49,714 nt of DNA from an uncultured Porphyromonadaceae bacterium (GTDB taxonomy: Bacteria; Bacteroidota; Bacteroidia; Bacteroidales; Muribaculaceae): the NCBI GenBank assembly GCA_947177575.1, contig CAMWVA010000008.1:1-49714 (forward strand), in the 5' to 3' direction. The position numbers were made by a program, and so were the translations under genes. The notes beneath the pieces are model-generated. The model had not been told where the DNA came from. It did no database searches and saw nothing but the letters and a program-made list of their open reading frames with translations. This document shows, piece after piece, positions 42,374 to 49,714 of the stretch (within the stretch, counting starts at the first letter, position 1; each line of letters begins with the position of its first letter).

Positions 42374-42694
42374 AGATTGCGTGTTGTGCGGTGCCTTGGA
42401 GAAGGAAACACACCGCTCTACGGGCAGTCTGATACATACGAAAGGCGTTTACCAACGCTTTATTCTCCGGCTCTGAGAAACTACCACTTTCAAAAGACAT
42501 AGTCTGAAATAAAGCAATAGTAGATGCCCCTTGGATACGTATATGTATATCCTACTCACAGCAGGGATGCTATGAGCAGGATATTTTACATATTCATACG
42601 CCACGGGGTAGATTCTACCATTGCTCGTTTTACTATGTCGGGCTGTGGTAGGCCTCTTAGAGCGGAACGAGCAAGGTGTGGCTCCCCGTTTTTC
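42374..42694 (+). ncRNA. Structured RNA: free ncRNA or long leader of the ABC operon
   Basis: After a good promoter there is no protein frame for 375 bp. The RNA would fold into CAGATTGC with GCAGTCTG (42374-42443, one G-U), enclosing GCGGTG...CACCGC with a CCTT-GGAG-AAGG tip. Further along are AAAGGCGTT-TACC-AACGCTTT (about 42440-42460) and ATCCTACTC with GAGCAGGAT (about 42549-42582). The 3' end is a large terminator-like stem, ACGGGG (42603-42608) with CCCCGT (42684-42689) and TTGCTCGTT (42621-42629) with AACGAGCAA (42666-42674), then five T. The ABC gene starts 55 bp later with no clear promoter of its own. So this is either an attenuating leader or a separate RNA. No known riboswitch core is recognised. 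Confidence 0.55.
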
Positions 42695-42748
42695 GTTTTA
42701 TTTCCTTCTTTGTCATGTACCGAAAAATATGAATTTAATCAAATATGT

Positions 42749-43702
42749 ATGGATATAATCAAAGCTGAAAACATCACCAAACGATTTACTAATCACGTCG
42801 CTCTCGACAACGTGAGCGTCAATATTCCCGAAGGCTCTATCTATGGCCTGCTCGGACCTAACGGTGCAGGCAAAACGACCTTGATACGTATCATCAACCA
42901 TATCACAGCACCTGACCAGGGACAGGTGCTTTTCGACCGCCACCCTCTTACAGCCGAAGATGTAGTCAACATAGGCTATCTGCCTGAGGAACGCGGACTG
43001 TACAAAAAGATGAAAGTCGGCGAACAGGCACTTTTTTTCGCCAAACTTAAAGGCCTTAAAACCCGCGAAGCCACAGAACAGCTACGTATGTGGTTCGAGC
43101 GCTTCGGTATACTTGACTGGTGGAACAGGAAAGTCGAGGAACTGTCAAAAGGTATGGCACAGAAAGTACAGTTTATAGTGACAGTACTGCATCGTCCCAA
43201 ACTGCTCATTTTTGACGAACCGTTTTCCGGATTTGATCCGATAAACGCCGAATTACTCAAAAATGAGATTCTACGTCTGCGCGACGAGGGAGCGACTGTG
43301 ATATTCTCCACACATAACATGGAAAGTGTCGAAGCCCTTTGTGATAATTTCACCCTTATCAATCGTTCGCATAATATTCTTTCCGGCAATGTAGCCGAAA
43401 TCCGCCGCGAGATGGGACGTAATCATTACCGCCTTGCTTTCCAAGGCGTACCGGCCACACTTCTTGAGCGCCTCGGCGACAGAGTGGTAAACCACACCAT
43501 GGGTAAACCTGAACTTACTCATAACGGACCGATATTCAAAGCTGAGTTTACTCTTAAAGAGGACGTAGCTATGCATGATTTTATCTCACTGGCAAATGAT
43601 ACAGTAGATATAGTGACTTTCGACCGTGCCTTACCGTCTATGAACGAAATTTTTATCAGAACTGTCGAACAATCCAATGCTACTCCGCCGGCACAACAGT
43701 GA
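42749..43702 (+). CDS. ABC exporter ATP-binding protein (NatA/CcmA-like)
   Basis: A 317-residue ABC ATPase. Walker A is GPNGAGKTT, the Q-loop region has YLPEERGLYKKMKV, the signature is ELSKGMAQKVQF (a LSKGM variant of LSGGQ typical of NatA-type subunits), Walker B is LLIFDEPFSGFD, and the H-loop STHNMESVEALCD. The C-terminal 90 residues form the extra domain common in this group. I chose the ATG at 42749 (MDIIKAENI); the frame is open further upstream, but through the structured leader. It powers the membrane partner 39 bp downstream, probably to export Na+ or a toxic compound. Confidence 0.93.
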   Translation: MDIIKAENITKRFTNHVALDNVSVNIPEGSIYGLLGPNGAGKTTLIRIINHITAPDQGQVLFDRHPLTAEDVVNIGYLPEERGLYKKMKVGEQALFFAKLKGLKTREATEQLRMWFERFGILDWWNRKVEELSKGMAQKVQFIVTVLHRPKLLIFDEPFSGFDPINAELLKNEILRLRDEGATVIFSTHNMESVEALCDNFTLINRSHNILSGNVAEIRREMGRNHYRLAFQGVPATLLERLGDRVVNHTMGKPELTHNGPIFKAEFTLKEDVAMHDFISLANDTVDIVTFDRALPSMNEIFIRTVEQSNATPPAQQ

Positions 43703-43741
43703 CAAACCGATTTTCTAATAAATAAAAACTGACTAACACCA

Positions 43742-45064
43742 ATGAGTTCTAATATAGGAATCATAATATCGCGTGAGGTACGCGAACGTGTGGTAAAGAA
43801 AAGTTTTATAATCACCACCCTGCTCACGCCTCTCATTATGGTACTGCTCTGGGCAGCTCCGGTTCTTATCATGGAGTTTTCTACTCCATCGGACAAAAAT
43901 ATGGCTGTCATAGATGAAAGCGGTATCATATTTCCCGAACTTGTAAAAAATGCAGACGATATGTCATATCTGACTCTGTCACATACCGACATGCCGCTTG
44001 ACTCCGCTCTACACGATGACCGTTATGATGCCGTACTGTTCATAAACTCCGATGTCGTCACCAATCCCCAGAACGTGATGCTATACACTCACGAATCAGG
44101 GTCGATGGAGGTGGAAGGATTGCTGAATCGTGTCATATCAAAAACAGTCGAAGATAAGCGTCTGGAAAAATACAATATCGAGAACATTTCCGAAATTCTT
44201 GACGAGATAAGTGTCAATACTTCCATACGCACCCTGCGTATTACTGACGACGGCAGCGAGAAAGATGTATCGTCAATGACCTCTTTTATGCTTGGTCTGG
44301 GTATGACATTTATTCTCTATATGTTCCTGCTTATTTATGGACAGATGGTCATGACTTCCATAATCGAGGAGAAAAACAATCGCGTACTGGAACTTGTAGT
44401 CTCATCTGTCAAGCCTCTGCAGCTGATGTTAGGCAAAATAATAGGTGTAGGACTTGTAGCTGTGATACAGATTGTACTATGGTGCGCACTAATGTGTTTG
44501 GTAAGTGCCTTCCTTATGCCTATCATAATGCCTGCCGGCATGACCGAAGAGATAGCCTTAATGAACAGCGGTAGTCTTGATGCTGCTACTTCAGCGTTCG
44601 ATCCGGACCTCCTGAAAGCCGTAGCTCTTTTCTCGTCAGTAGGCTATCTGCTCAAACTCTTTATGTATCTGACTCTGTTCCTTATCGGAGGATTCCTGTT
44701 CTATGCAGCTATCTTCGCTGCTATAGGTTCATCGGTTGATAATGTGCAGGATGCTTCACAGTTACAGACATTCGCTATAATGCCTATACTTGTTGCACTG
44801 GTGTTTGGTCTTTCGGTAGGTAACGATCCTAACACAACTTTAGCTTTGTGGCTATCCATGATTCCTTTCACCTCGCCTATGGTGATGCTTTCACGTATAC
44901 CTTTTGATATACCTTCATGGCAGATATGGGTATCGCTTATCATACTCTACGCGTCATTCGTGGGCATGACATGGATAGCAGCCAAAATATACCGTGTCGG
45001 TATCTTTATGTATGGTAAGAAACCTAATATCAAAGACCTCATACGCTGGGCTCGTTATAAATAA
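43742..45064 (+). CDS. ABC-2 type exporter permease (NatB-like)
   Basis: A 440-residue membrane protein. A first membrane helix (SFIITTLLTPLIMVLLWAAP, about 22-41) is followed by an extracytoplasmic domain of about 120 residues. The C-terminal half then has five or more helices, among them LGMTFILYMFLLIYG, VALVFGLSVGN-containing segments and WQIWVSLIILYASFVGM. The conserved MVMTSIIEEKNNRVLELVVS coupling segment is typical of the YhaP/NatB/ABC2_membrane_3 family. It forms the transporter with the preceding ATPase. The substrate is unknown. A 16-bp-stem terminator ends the operon. Confidence 0.92.
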   Translation: MSSNIGIIISREVRERVVKKSFIITTLLTPLIMVLLWAAPVLIMEFSTPSDKNMAVIDESGIIFPELVKNADDMSYLTLSHTDMPLDSALHDDRYDAVLFINSDVVTNPQNVMLYTHESGSMEVEGLLNRVISKTVEDKRLEKYNIENISEILDEISVNTSIRTLRITDDGSEKDVSSMTSFMLGLGMTFILYMFLLIYGQMVMTSIIEEKNNRVLELVVSSVKPLQLMLGKIIGVGLVAVIQIVLWCALMCLVSAFLMPIIMPAGMTEEIALMNSGSLDAATSAFDPDLLKAVALFSSVGYLLKLFMYLTLFLIGGFLFYAAIFAAIGSSVDNVQDASQLQTFAIMPILVALVFGLSVGNDPNTTLALWLSMIPFTSPMVMLSRIPFDIPSWQIWVSLIILYASFVGMTWIAAKIYRVGIFMYGKKPNIKDLIRWARYK

Positions 45065-45131
45065 ATTTACACAAATATATTTATTTTTGAGTATTTTTTA
45101 AGATACTTAAACTCTTTTGACATAATATACG

Positions 45132-45172
45132 TTAATAAAGCAGACATCCACTATGAATGTCTGCTTTATTAA
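45132..45172 (+). terminator. Terminator after the ABC operon
   Basis: TTAATAAAGCAGACAT (45132-45147) and ATGTCTGCTTTATTAA (45157-45172) are perfectly complementary over 16 bp with a nine-base loop. The TTTATTAATTT end gives the U-tract. Confidence 0.85.
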
Positions 45173-45204
45173 TTTACTGAATTTAATCTATAAAAAACAC
45201 TGTT

Positions 45205-45576
45205 ATGTTTAAAGAAATTATCATCGCTGGTTGCGGAGGTTTTGTAGGTACTGCCGGACGTTATTTAGTAGGTAAATGGTCAGCCGGTATGTGGCATGGA
45301 GCTTTTCCTATGGGTACATTCCTTGTCAACATTATAGGCTGTTTTATCATAGGTCTTTTCTTTGGTCTGCTTGAACATGCCAAAGTAATGACACCAAGTG
45401 AGAACGTACTTCTTATCACCGGTTTCTGCGGTGGTTTCACTACTTTCTCTTCATTTGCTGATGATATGTGGGTACTTGGTTCGAAAGGTGACTGGGCAAC
45501 ATTTGCTATCTACCTTGGTCTCAGCGTAGTATTAGGTATACTCTGCGTATGGGCAGGCCGTGCTATAATCCGCTGA
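45205..45576 (+). CDS. crcB: Fluoride channel CrcB/FluC
   Basis: A 123-residue, four-helix Fluc protein. It has the start GCGGFVGTAGRYLVG, the conserved FLVNIIGCFIIGLFFG and the signature ITGFCGGFTTFSSFADD, whose Phe and Thr/Ser residues line the pore. As a dual-topology dimer it exports fluoride. I looked for a fluoride riboswitch in the 140 bp upstream and did not see one. It stands alone between two hairpins. Confidence 0.97.
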   Translation: MFKEIIIAGCGGFVGTAGRYLVGKWSAGMWHGAFPMGTFLVNIIGCFIIGLFFGLLEHAKVMTPSENVLLITGFCGGFTTFSSFADDMWVLGSKGDWATFAIYLGLSVVLGILCVWAGRAIIR

Positions 45577-45614
45577 TAATATCACTCAAATAACTGACTG
45601 ATTAGTCAAAAGAC

Positions 45615-45671
45615 ATTATAAAACATATAAGTTTGTTATGTTAAACATAACAAACTTATATGTTTTATAAT
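45615..45671. terminator. Perfect 57-nt palindrome between convergent genes
   Basis: Arms 45615-45642 and 45644-45671 are perfectly complementary over 28 bp around one central base. It is A/T-rich (TATAAGTTTGTTATGTT core), 39 bp after the crcB stop and 17 bp before the stop of the leftward secreted-protein gene. Confidence 0.85.
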
Positions 45672-45687
45672 TATTGATGTTTAGGGA

Positions 45688-47388
45688 TTAATGCACTGTT
45701 ATCTTTCGACTAATCGTGGTACCATCATCAAATCGTTTAACTTCAACTGCTACTCCCTTTTTAGGTTGTTCTATACGTCTACCCATCATATCAAAATACA
45801 GAGTTTCCACCAATGTAGATGATTTTATCTCTGTCATGCCAATTCCTGTATTTTCAGTGGTAAAAGTGATTATTTCGGATTCTCTACGTTCATTACCACC
45901 GAAGTAAACACTTCTCGCTCCAAACGATTTGTATTCAGGATTAAAGAAACTGATTAAAACAGTATTGTCCTCCATATAAGATTGCATGAAGTAGTAGCCA
46001 TCATAAAATCCGTAGGGAATAAGTGTAACGGGTTCTATGAATATATAGTATAGGTTAGGTTCGAATGTAAAGAGTTCTCCATCAACAAATATCTCATATC
46101 CAAGTTGCGATGGATTAATTTCCTCTCCCTCTTTACCGATAGGCGGAATCATGAATGATACCTGCATAGACTGCATCATATCGTCAAAGGGATAATATTC
46201 TTCCCCAACTACCGGGTTGGCGGGTATAACAGGTACATCATTAAATGGATGCATTTCTATTCCATGTAGTCCATCGCAATATAGTAATTCATTGTCCGGG
46301 AAAGCATTTATCAAAATCCAATCGGGGAAAGTAATAACACCTGTCTCTTTATCATATGACATTGTGAATGTAGGGATAATTTCCCAAGACATATCATACT
46401 CTTTAACTCCTACATAATAGACATATCTTCTATCCATTATACCTATCATCTGTCCAGAAGAGAAGTTAACTTTATTACCGTCAATCTCTCCTATAAGCCA
46501 AGAGTCTGGAAATGTGGAATCCATTAATCCTTGTATATACATTTTGTTACCATCGATAGCTACAGTTACTATTTGACTACCACTACTTCCTGTCACAGCA
46601 GAGAGGTCATAGTTCATATAGTAAGATTCCCTAACAATATCATCAGCAGGTGCCTCGTTGAATTTGACTTCTATTGGAATGTATTCTGTTGTAAGGTCGG
46701 CATAGCCAAGCCATTTACCATCATAACCATTTTCTACAAGGAATGGATCAGTGGTCTCACGACAAAGACCTATACCGCTTGTGCCTTCCTCAGGAACGAG
46801 AGTAAGCACATCAAAGTCATCAATTTTAAATACGATATCTCCCTTAATACATTGATACCAGTCATATCCTCCTATTTCTCCTTCTGGATTTTCTTTGATT
46901 GGAGTGACTGTGTATGCAGTATAGTAATCACCGTCATAATAGTAATACCATGCATATTGTCCACCCGGAATTGTAATTTGATTTCCTTCCCGTTCTCCTC
47001 GAATCCATCCGAAGCAATATGCAGCTGTTGAGACTAACTCATAAAACCATACTGTCTTTCCATCTTCTGCAAACACCACCTTCATTGTCATCCCATCTTG
47101 AGAAACTTCCTGAGTCCCTCCGAGATAAGAGGTTATGGCAGTACCTTTACGCACATAATTTCTTAATTCTCCCTCCGGTTGAGTAATAATATAATCAGGA
47201 TGCGAAACACTTTCTTTGAATATAGGAGCCTCCTTTTTCTGATTGACTTGTTCGACATAGTCAAACGGTTGCCCAATAGTTTTCACTTGTTTTGGCGCTC
47301 GGAATCCGACGGGTGGGAGTACTGTAAATGCTGTCGCCACAGATGTAAGTGTGGCTGCCAATACAGTTGTTAAGATAAATTTTCTCAT
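45688..47388 (-). CDS. Secreted Bacteroidales protein with C-terminal sorting-like module
   Basis: A 566-residue protein with a signal peptide (MRKFILTTVLAATLTSVATA). The body is beta-rich with many Tyr and Trp residues and at least two related segments: QDGMTMKVVFAEDGKTVWFY with WIRGEREGNQITIPGGQYAW, and TVAIDGNKMYIQGLMD with WLIGEIDGNKVNFSSGQMIG. The end (LYFDMMGRRIEQPKKGVAVE then FDDGTTISRKITVH) is the C-terminal module also seen in the 34764-37121 protein. I chose the ATG at 47388, since the 14 residues before it lie upstream of the signal peptide. Surface location is likely; function unknown. Confidence 0.78.
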   Translation of the reverse strand: MRKFILTTVLAATLTSVATAFTVLPPVGFRAPKQVKTIGQPFDYVEQVNQKKEAPIFKESVSHPDYIITQPEGELRNYVRKGTAITSYLGGTQEVSQDGMTMKVVFAEDGKTVWFYELVSTAAYCFGWIRGEREGNQITIPGGQYAWYYYYDGDYYTAYTVTPIKENPEGEIGGYDWYQCIKGDIVFKIDDFDVLTLVPEEGTSGIGLCRETTDPFLVENGYDGKWLGYADLTTEYIPIEVKFNEAPADDIVRESYYMNYDLSAVTGSSGSQIVTVAIDGNKMYIQGLMDSTFPDSWLIGEIDGNKVNFSSGQMIGIMDRRYVYYVGVKEYDMSWEIIPTFTMSYDKETGVITFPDWILINAFPDNELLYCDGLHGIEMHPFNDVPVIPANPVVGEEYYPFDDMMQSMQVSFMIPPIGKEGEEINPSQLGYEIFVDGELFTFEPNLYYIFIEPVTLIPYGFYDGYYFMQSYMEDNTVLISFFNPEYKSFGARSVYFGGNERRESEIITFTTENTGIGMTEIKSSTLVETLYFDMMGRRIEQPKKGVAVEVKRFDDGTTISRKITVH

Positions 47389-47562
47389 GTCTTTATAATT
47401 TAGATGAAAGTGGATTGTTCCACTGCGCAAAATTATAAAGATTATGATTTATAGTATTACTAAAACATTCCAACCAATTCCTAATTCTTGAAAAAATACT
47501 GATTTTCAAGCAATCGTTTAGAAATTTCTCAAGCAAAAATATTAAGAAATTATCATGGCAAC

Positions 47563-47593
47563 TTGCCAGCAAGACAAAAAATACCTAATTTTG
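47563..47593 (+). promoter_or_regulatory. Promoter of an orphan short transcript
   Basis: TTG (47563-47565), 20 nt, TAATTTTG (47586-47593): a near-ideal promoter. Start expected near 47599, then a 39-codon frame and about 380 bp without an intact gene before the AraC-type regulator. Confidence 0.7.
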
Positions 47594-47615
47594 TCTTATA
47601 TAAGATATATTAGGT

Positions 47616-47735
47616 ATGGTAAACAACATTCATTATGTATTTCCATTCTCATTCAATGAGTATGTTAAAATAAACGGTATTAACCCTAATAATAAGCCCT
47701 TGACGATAACCACGGCTGATAGCTCAAAACTATAA
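47616..47735 (+). CDS. Possible 39-residue protein behind a good promoter
   Basis: An ATG 17 nt after the expected transcription start opens a 39-residue frame (MVNNIHYVFPFSFNEYVKIN, then GINPNNKPLTITTADSSKL). It is polar with aromatic residues and no membrane segment. Support is only the promoter and the short leader. It may be the intact front of a gene whose rear is decayed (see 47900-48061). Confidence 0.35.
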   Translation: MVNNIHYVFPFSFNEYVKINGINPNNKPLTITTADSSKL

Positions 47736-47899
47736 TAAGCCATTTTGAGAAATATTACTTGTTTGAATTTTTCCGAATTTGCCACACTTTAACTCAAGAG
47801 AGACTATATAACAAGTCTATATCAAAAATCTTCTTAGAAGATATAAAAGCACGAGACTCGTACTGATACTATTTAAGAAGATGGAAAAGAGTGTAAAGC

Positions 47900-48061
47900 A
47901 TTAAGAAAGTACCAAACATTATAACATCAACAGGAACTAAGATAAAGAAAAATACAGTTATTAATCATCTCGTGTATGGCTCAGATGTATATTTTTGCTG
48001 GCAGTACCAAATATTGCCTCCTCAATATCTTCCTACATCTCTGTCAGAACTTGATTATTAA
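47900..48061 (+). pseudogene. Decayed C-terminal gene fragment
   Basis: A 53-codon open stretch without a start codon encodes TSTGTKIKKNTVINHLVYGS, then DVYFCWQYQILPPQYLPTSL and SELDY. Residue use (paired aromatic residues, a proline step, an acidic end) looks like a real protein tail rather than random frame. The stretch between 47736 and 47899 has stops in this frame. Together with the 39-codon frame it may be the relic of one gene. Family unknown. Confidence 0.35.
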
Positions 48062-48150
48062 CGATGACGAAATCCAACTCCTTAACTGATATTATATAGT
48101 AATCTGTCTATTTATGAATAAGATAATACTTGGAAAATACTCCTATAAAT

Positions 48151-48195
48151 ACATAAATACTTTTAAATATCTAAGATATTTAAAAGTATTTATGT
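48151..48195. repeat. Perfect 45-nt palindrome over the start of the AraC-type regulator
   Basis: Arms of 22 bp (48151-48172, 48174-48195) pair perfectly around one base. The right arm contains the ATG at 48192. In RNA the start codon would be locked in a 22-bp A/U-rich stem. Confidence 0.85.
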
Positions 48196-49613
48196 TCATA
48201 ATTTGTATACTATATACTAATCTGCCAGTTATCGCTTCAAAAACCTTAGAATCTCTTTCAGCGGAAGATTTAAAAAATAAAGGAAATACATATCTTAAAG
48301 ATAATCAGTATATAAAAGCTCTGACTGTATATACAGAGGCGATGAAAAAAGCTGTTAGAGAAAAAAATTCTAATATAGAAAGTGAAAGCATAAATAATAT
48401 AGGTACTATTTATGCTGTGTTCAAGGATTATGAAACCTCTGTAAGATATTTTGAAAAAGCATTTAAGTTAGCAAAAGAACGTCATGACAATCGTTTGATG
48501 ACGATATCAGCAATTAATCTTGTCTCGGCTTGTGTGTCTCTATGTAAAATTGCCGATGCTGAGTATTATGCTAACGTAATAGATTCATTATCCTATTTTC
48601 CTATGCTGACACCATTCTATCATGAATATCATTCCGGTCAGATAGCAACTGCCAAAAAAAGATATGCAGAGGCAATATCTTTTTATAGACAGGCACTCCG
48701 AATTTCCGATAGAGATAAGTTAAACTCATCTCTCAAAGTTTGCCAAGATATGGCGAAGGTCTTCAAATCCTATGCAGAAACTGATTCGGCATTAAAGTAT
48801 TATAGAAGAGTTATAGAGATGTCCTTGAGACAGAATCTTTTTGAAGAGACATGCGATGCCTATCTCGATATGGCGGAGTTATACAGACTGAATGGTAATA
48901 TCGATAGTGTAGCTAAATGTCAGGAATCTTATATTGTCTTGGCAGATTCTCTATTTAATATAAGAAATTTCAATACGGCAAAATCTGAACTTATAGAATA
49001 TGAGAACCAGTACCAAGAGATTCGTATGATGCGTCAACGCTTCTGGACAATTGGATTAGGTATTATAGCAGGAATTGTAGTGATTTGTCTTATTATCACT
49101 CATTATTACTATGGAAAACTCAGGGTCTCTCGAATGATTTTGGTAAAGACAAATGAGGAGTTACTTCGTAGTATTAACCAGAAAGCGTCTCAACTGTCCA
49201 GCTCAGTCATTTTCCCTATGGAAACGAAGTCTCCTGAAGAACTAAGGCGTCAACGTTTGGTAAACGATATACGTAATGCGTTAAATGATACTAAGCTTAT
49301 ATGCGATCCGAATTTTAGTCTTCAGATTTTGGCCTCACACATTAATTCCAATACAAAATACGTTTCAGCTGCCATCAATGAAGAATTTAATATGAACTTT
49401 AAGACTCTTCTAAATGAGCGCCGTATTCAAGAGGTATGCCGTATGATGATGGATAATGATAAATATGGTAATTATACAATTTCTGCAATTGCTCAGGAAG
49501 CAGGATATAACTCAATGAACAGTTTTATTACAGCTTTTAAGCGGTTAATGGGAATGACCCCGTCAAAATATCGTGAGTTATCTTTACAATCAAATGAAAT
49601 AAAATCGGAATAA
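48192..49613 (+). CDS. TPR - membrane helix - AraC-type transcriptional regulator
   Basis: A 473-residue regulator (499 if started at the ATG 48114). A signal or anchor segment (MFIICILYTNLPVIAS) leads into about six TPR units, with NKGNTYLKDNQYIKALTVYT and FKDYETSVRYFEKAFKLAKE clear. A membrane helix follows (FWTIGLGIIAGIVVICLII), then a coil and a C-terminal AraC/HTH_18 domain (NFSLQILASHINSNTKYVSA, ISAIAQEAGYNSMNSFITAF, KRLMGMTPSKYREL). The build is known from Bacteroidetes inner-membrane sensors in which periplasmic TPRs signal to the DNA-binding domain. I prefer the ATG at 48192 because residues before it are encoded by a palindrome; the longer start cannot be excluded. Its target is not evident. 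Confidence 0.88.
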   Translation: MFIICILYTNLPVIASKTLESLSAEDLKNKGNTYLKDNQYIKALTVYTEAMKKAVREKNSNIESESINNIGTIYAVFKDYETSVRYFEKAFKLAKERHDNRLMTISAINLVSACVSLCKIADAEYYANVIDSLSYFPMLTPFYHEYHSGQIATAKKRYAEAISFYRQALRISDRDKLNSSLKVCQDMAKVFKSYAETDSALKYYRRVIEMSLRQNLFEETCDAYLDMAELYRLNGNIDSVAKCQESYIVLADSLFNIRNFNTAKSELIEYENQYQEIRMMRQRFWTIGLGIIAGIVVICLIITHYYYGKLRVSRMILVKTNEELLRSINQKASQLSSSVIFPMETKSPEELRRQRLVNDIRNALNDTKLICDPNFSLQILASHINSNTKYVSAAINEEFNMNFKTLLNERRIQEVCRMMMDNDKYGNYTISAIAQEAGYNSMNSFITAFKRLMGMTPSKYRELSLQSNEIKSE

Positions 49614-49660
49614 TTCTTGTGATTTAGTATTAGTGCCATAAAATCGCGTTAGTTAAGAAT

Positions 49661-49714
49661 CATCAGTATATAAAGGTGTCGTGCTGTACAGCACGACACC
49701 TTTATATACTGATG
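49661..49714. terminator. Perfect palindrome of at least 54 nt at the window end
   Basis: Arms 49661-49687 and 49688-49714 are perfectly complementary over 27 bp with no spacer, and reach the window edge. The core GGTGTCGTGCTGT is followed by ACACCTTTATATA. It stands 48 bp after the regulator stop, and by analogy with the other cases a convergent gene probably lies just outside. Confidence 0.85.

Noticed and set aside
45065-45204. Fluoride riboswitch before crcB
   Set aside because: The gap holds only the ABC operon terminator and A/T-rich DNA; the conserved crcB-motif core is not visible.

Overview
The window reads as a Bacteroidales chromosome carrying most of a prophage. The evidence is TonB-linked SusC/SusD and DUF4249 outer-membrane pairs, secreted proteins with a Bacteroidales-type C-terminal module, LuxS, and promoters of the Bacteroidetes type (TTTG or TTG, 19-20 nt, then TAnnTTTG). 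Muribaculaceae or a near relative is my guess. No rRNA gene fixes the taxon, and I saw no tRNA.

Positions 1 to about 17,200 are a prophage that continues past the left edge. Its lytic genes all run leftward. From right to left: a rightward S24/LexA-type repressor, a divergent Cro-like gene, a LuxR-HTH gene, small overlapping early genes, an excisionase-like HTH, a Cas4-like nuclease (DUF2800), a DUF2815 ssDNA-binding-type protein, a large primase/VapE helicase, a VRR-NUC nuclease, an SNF2-type helicase, an accessory pocket, an RHH protein, HNH, small and large terminase, portal, prohead protease and the cut-off HK97 capsid gene. Tail, lysis and integrase genes are not in the window.

The accessory pocket (6,097-6,970) holds the most striking item. 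A solitary 32-nt repeat of the type I-C CRISPR kind sits inside a roughly 160-nt transcription unit with its own Bacteroidetes promoter and its own rho-independent terminator. This is the layout expected of an RNA anti-CRISPR (Racr) or another crRNA-like RNA. A second structured small RNA candidate lies at 12,668-12,853. The C-terminal domain of the primase/VapE protein occurs again as a separate gene and a third time as a 66-bp fragment. The two gaps between these copies each hold a different set of short repeats.

Positions 17,296 to 49,714 are host chromosome: ychF, mscL, gapA, a sugar aminotransferase, small secreted proteins, a LytTR regulator with a DUF2233 membrane protein, luxS, mutS, a SusC/SusD pair followed by a broken Rpn/PD-(D/E)XK gene, a large secreted repeat-free protein, a TonB receptor with a DUF4249 lipoprotein, a Schlafen/AlbA-type ATP-binding protein with an 11-bp tandem repeat, a maltose-type acetyltransferase, an ABC exporter pair, crcB, another secreted protein and a TPR-TM-AraC regulator. 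Two gene-free stretches (after gapA and before the ABC pair) look like structured non-coding RNAs with canonical promoters and terminators.

A recurring oddity of the host part is very long perfect palindromes (27 to 38 bp arms, loop of 0-1 nt) exactly between convergent transcription units. A 22-bp-arm palindrome also covers the likely start codon of the AraC-type regulator.
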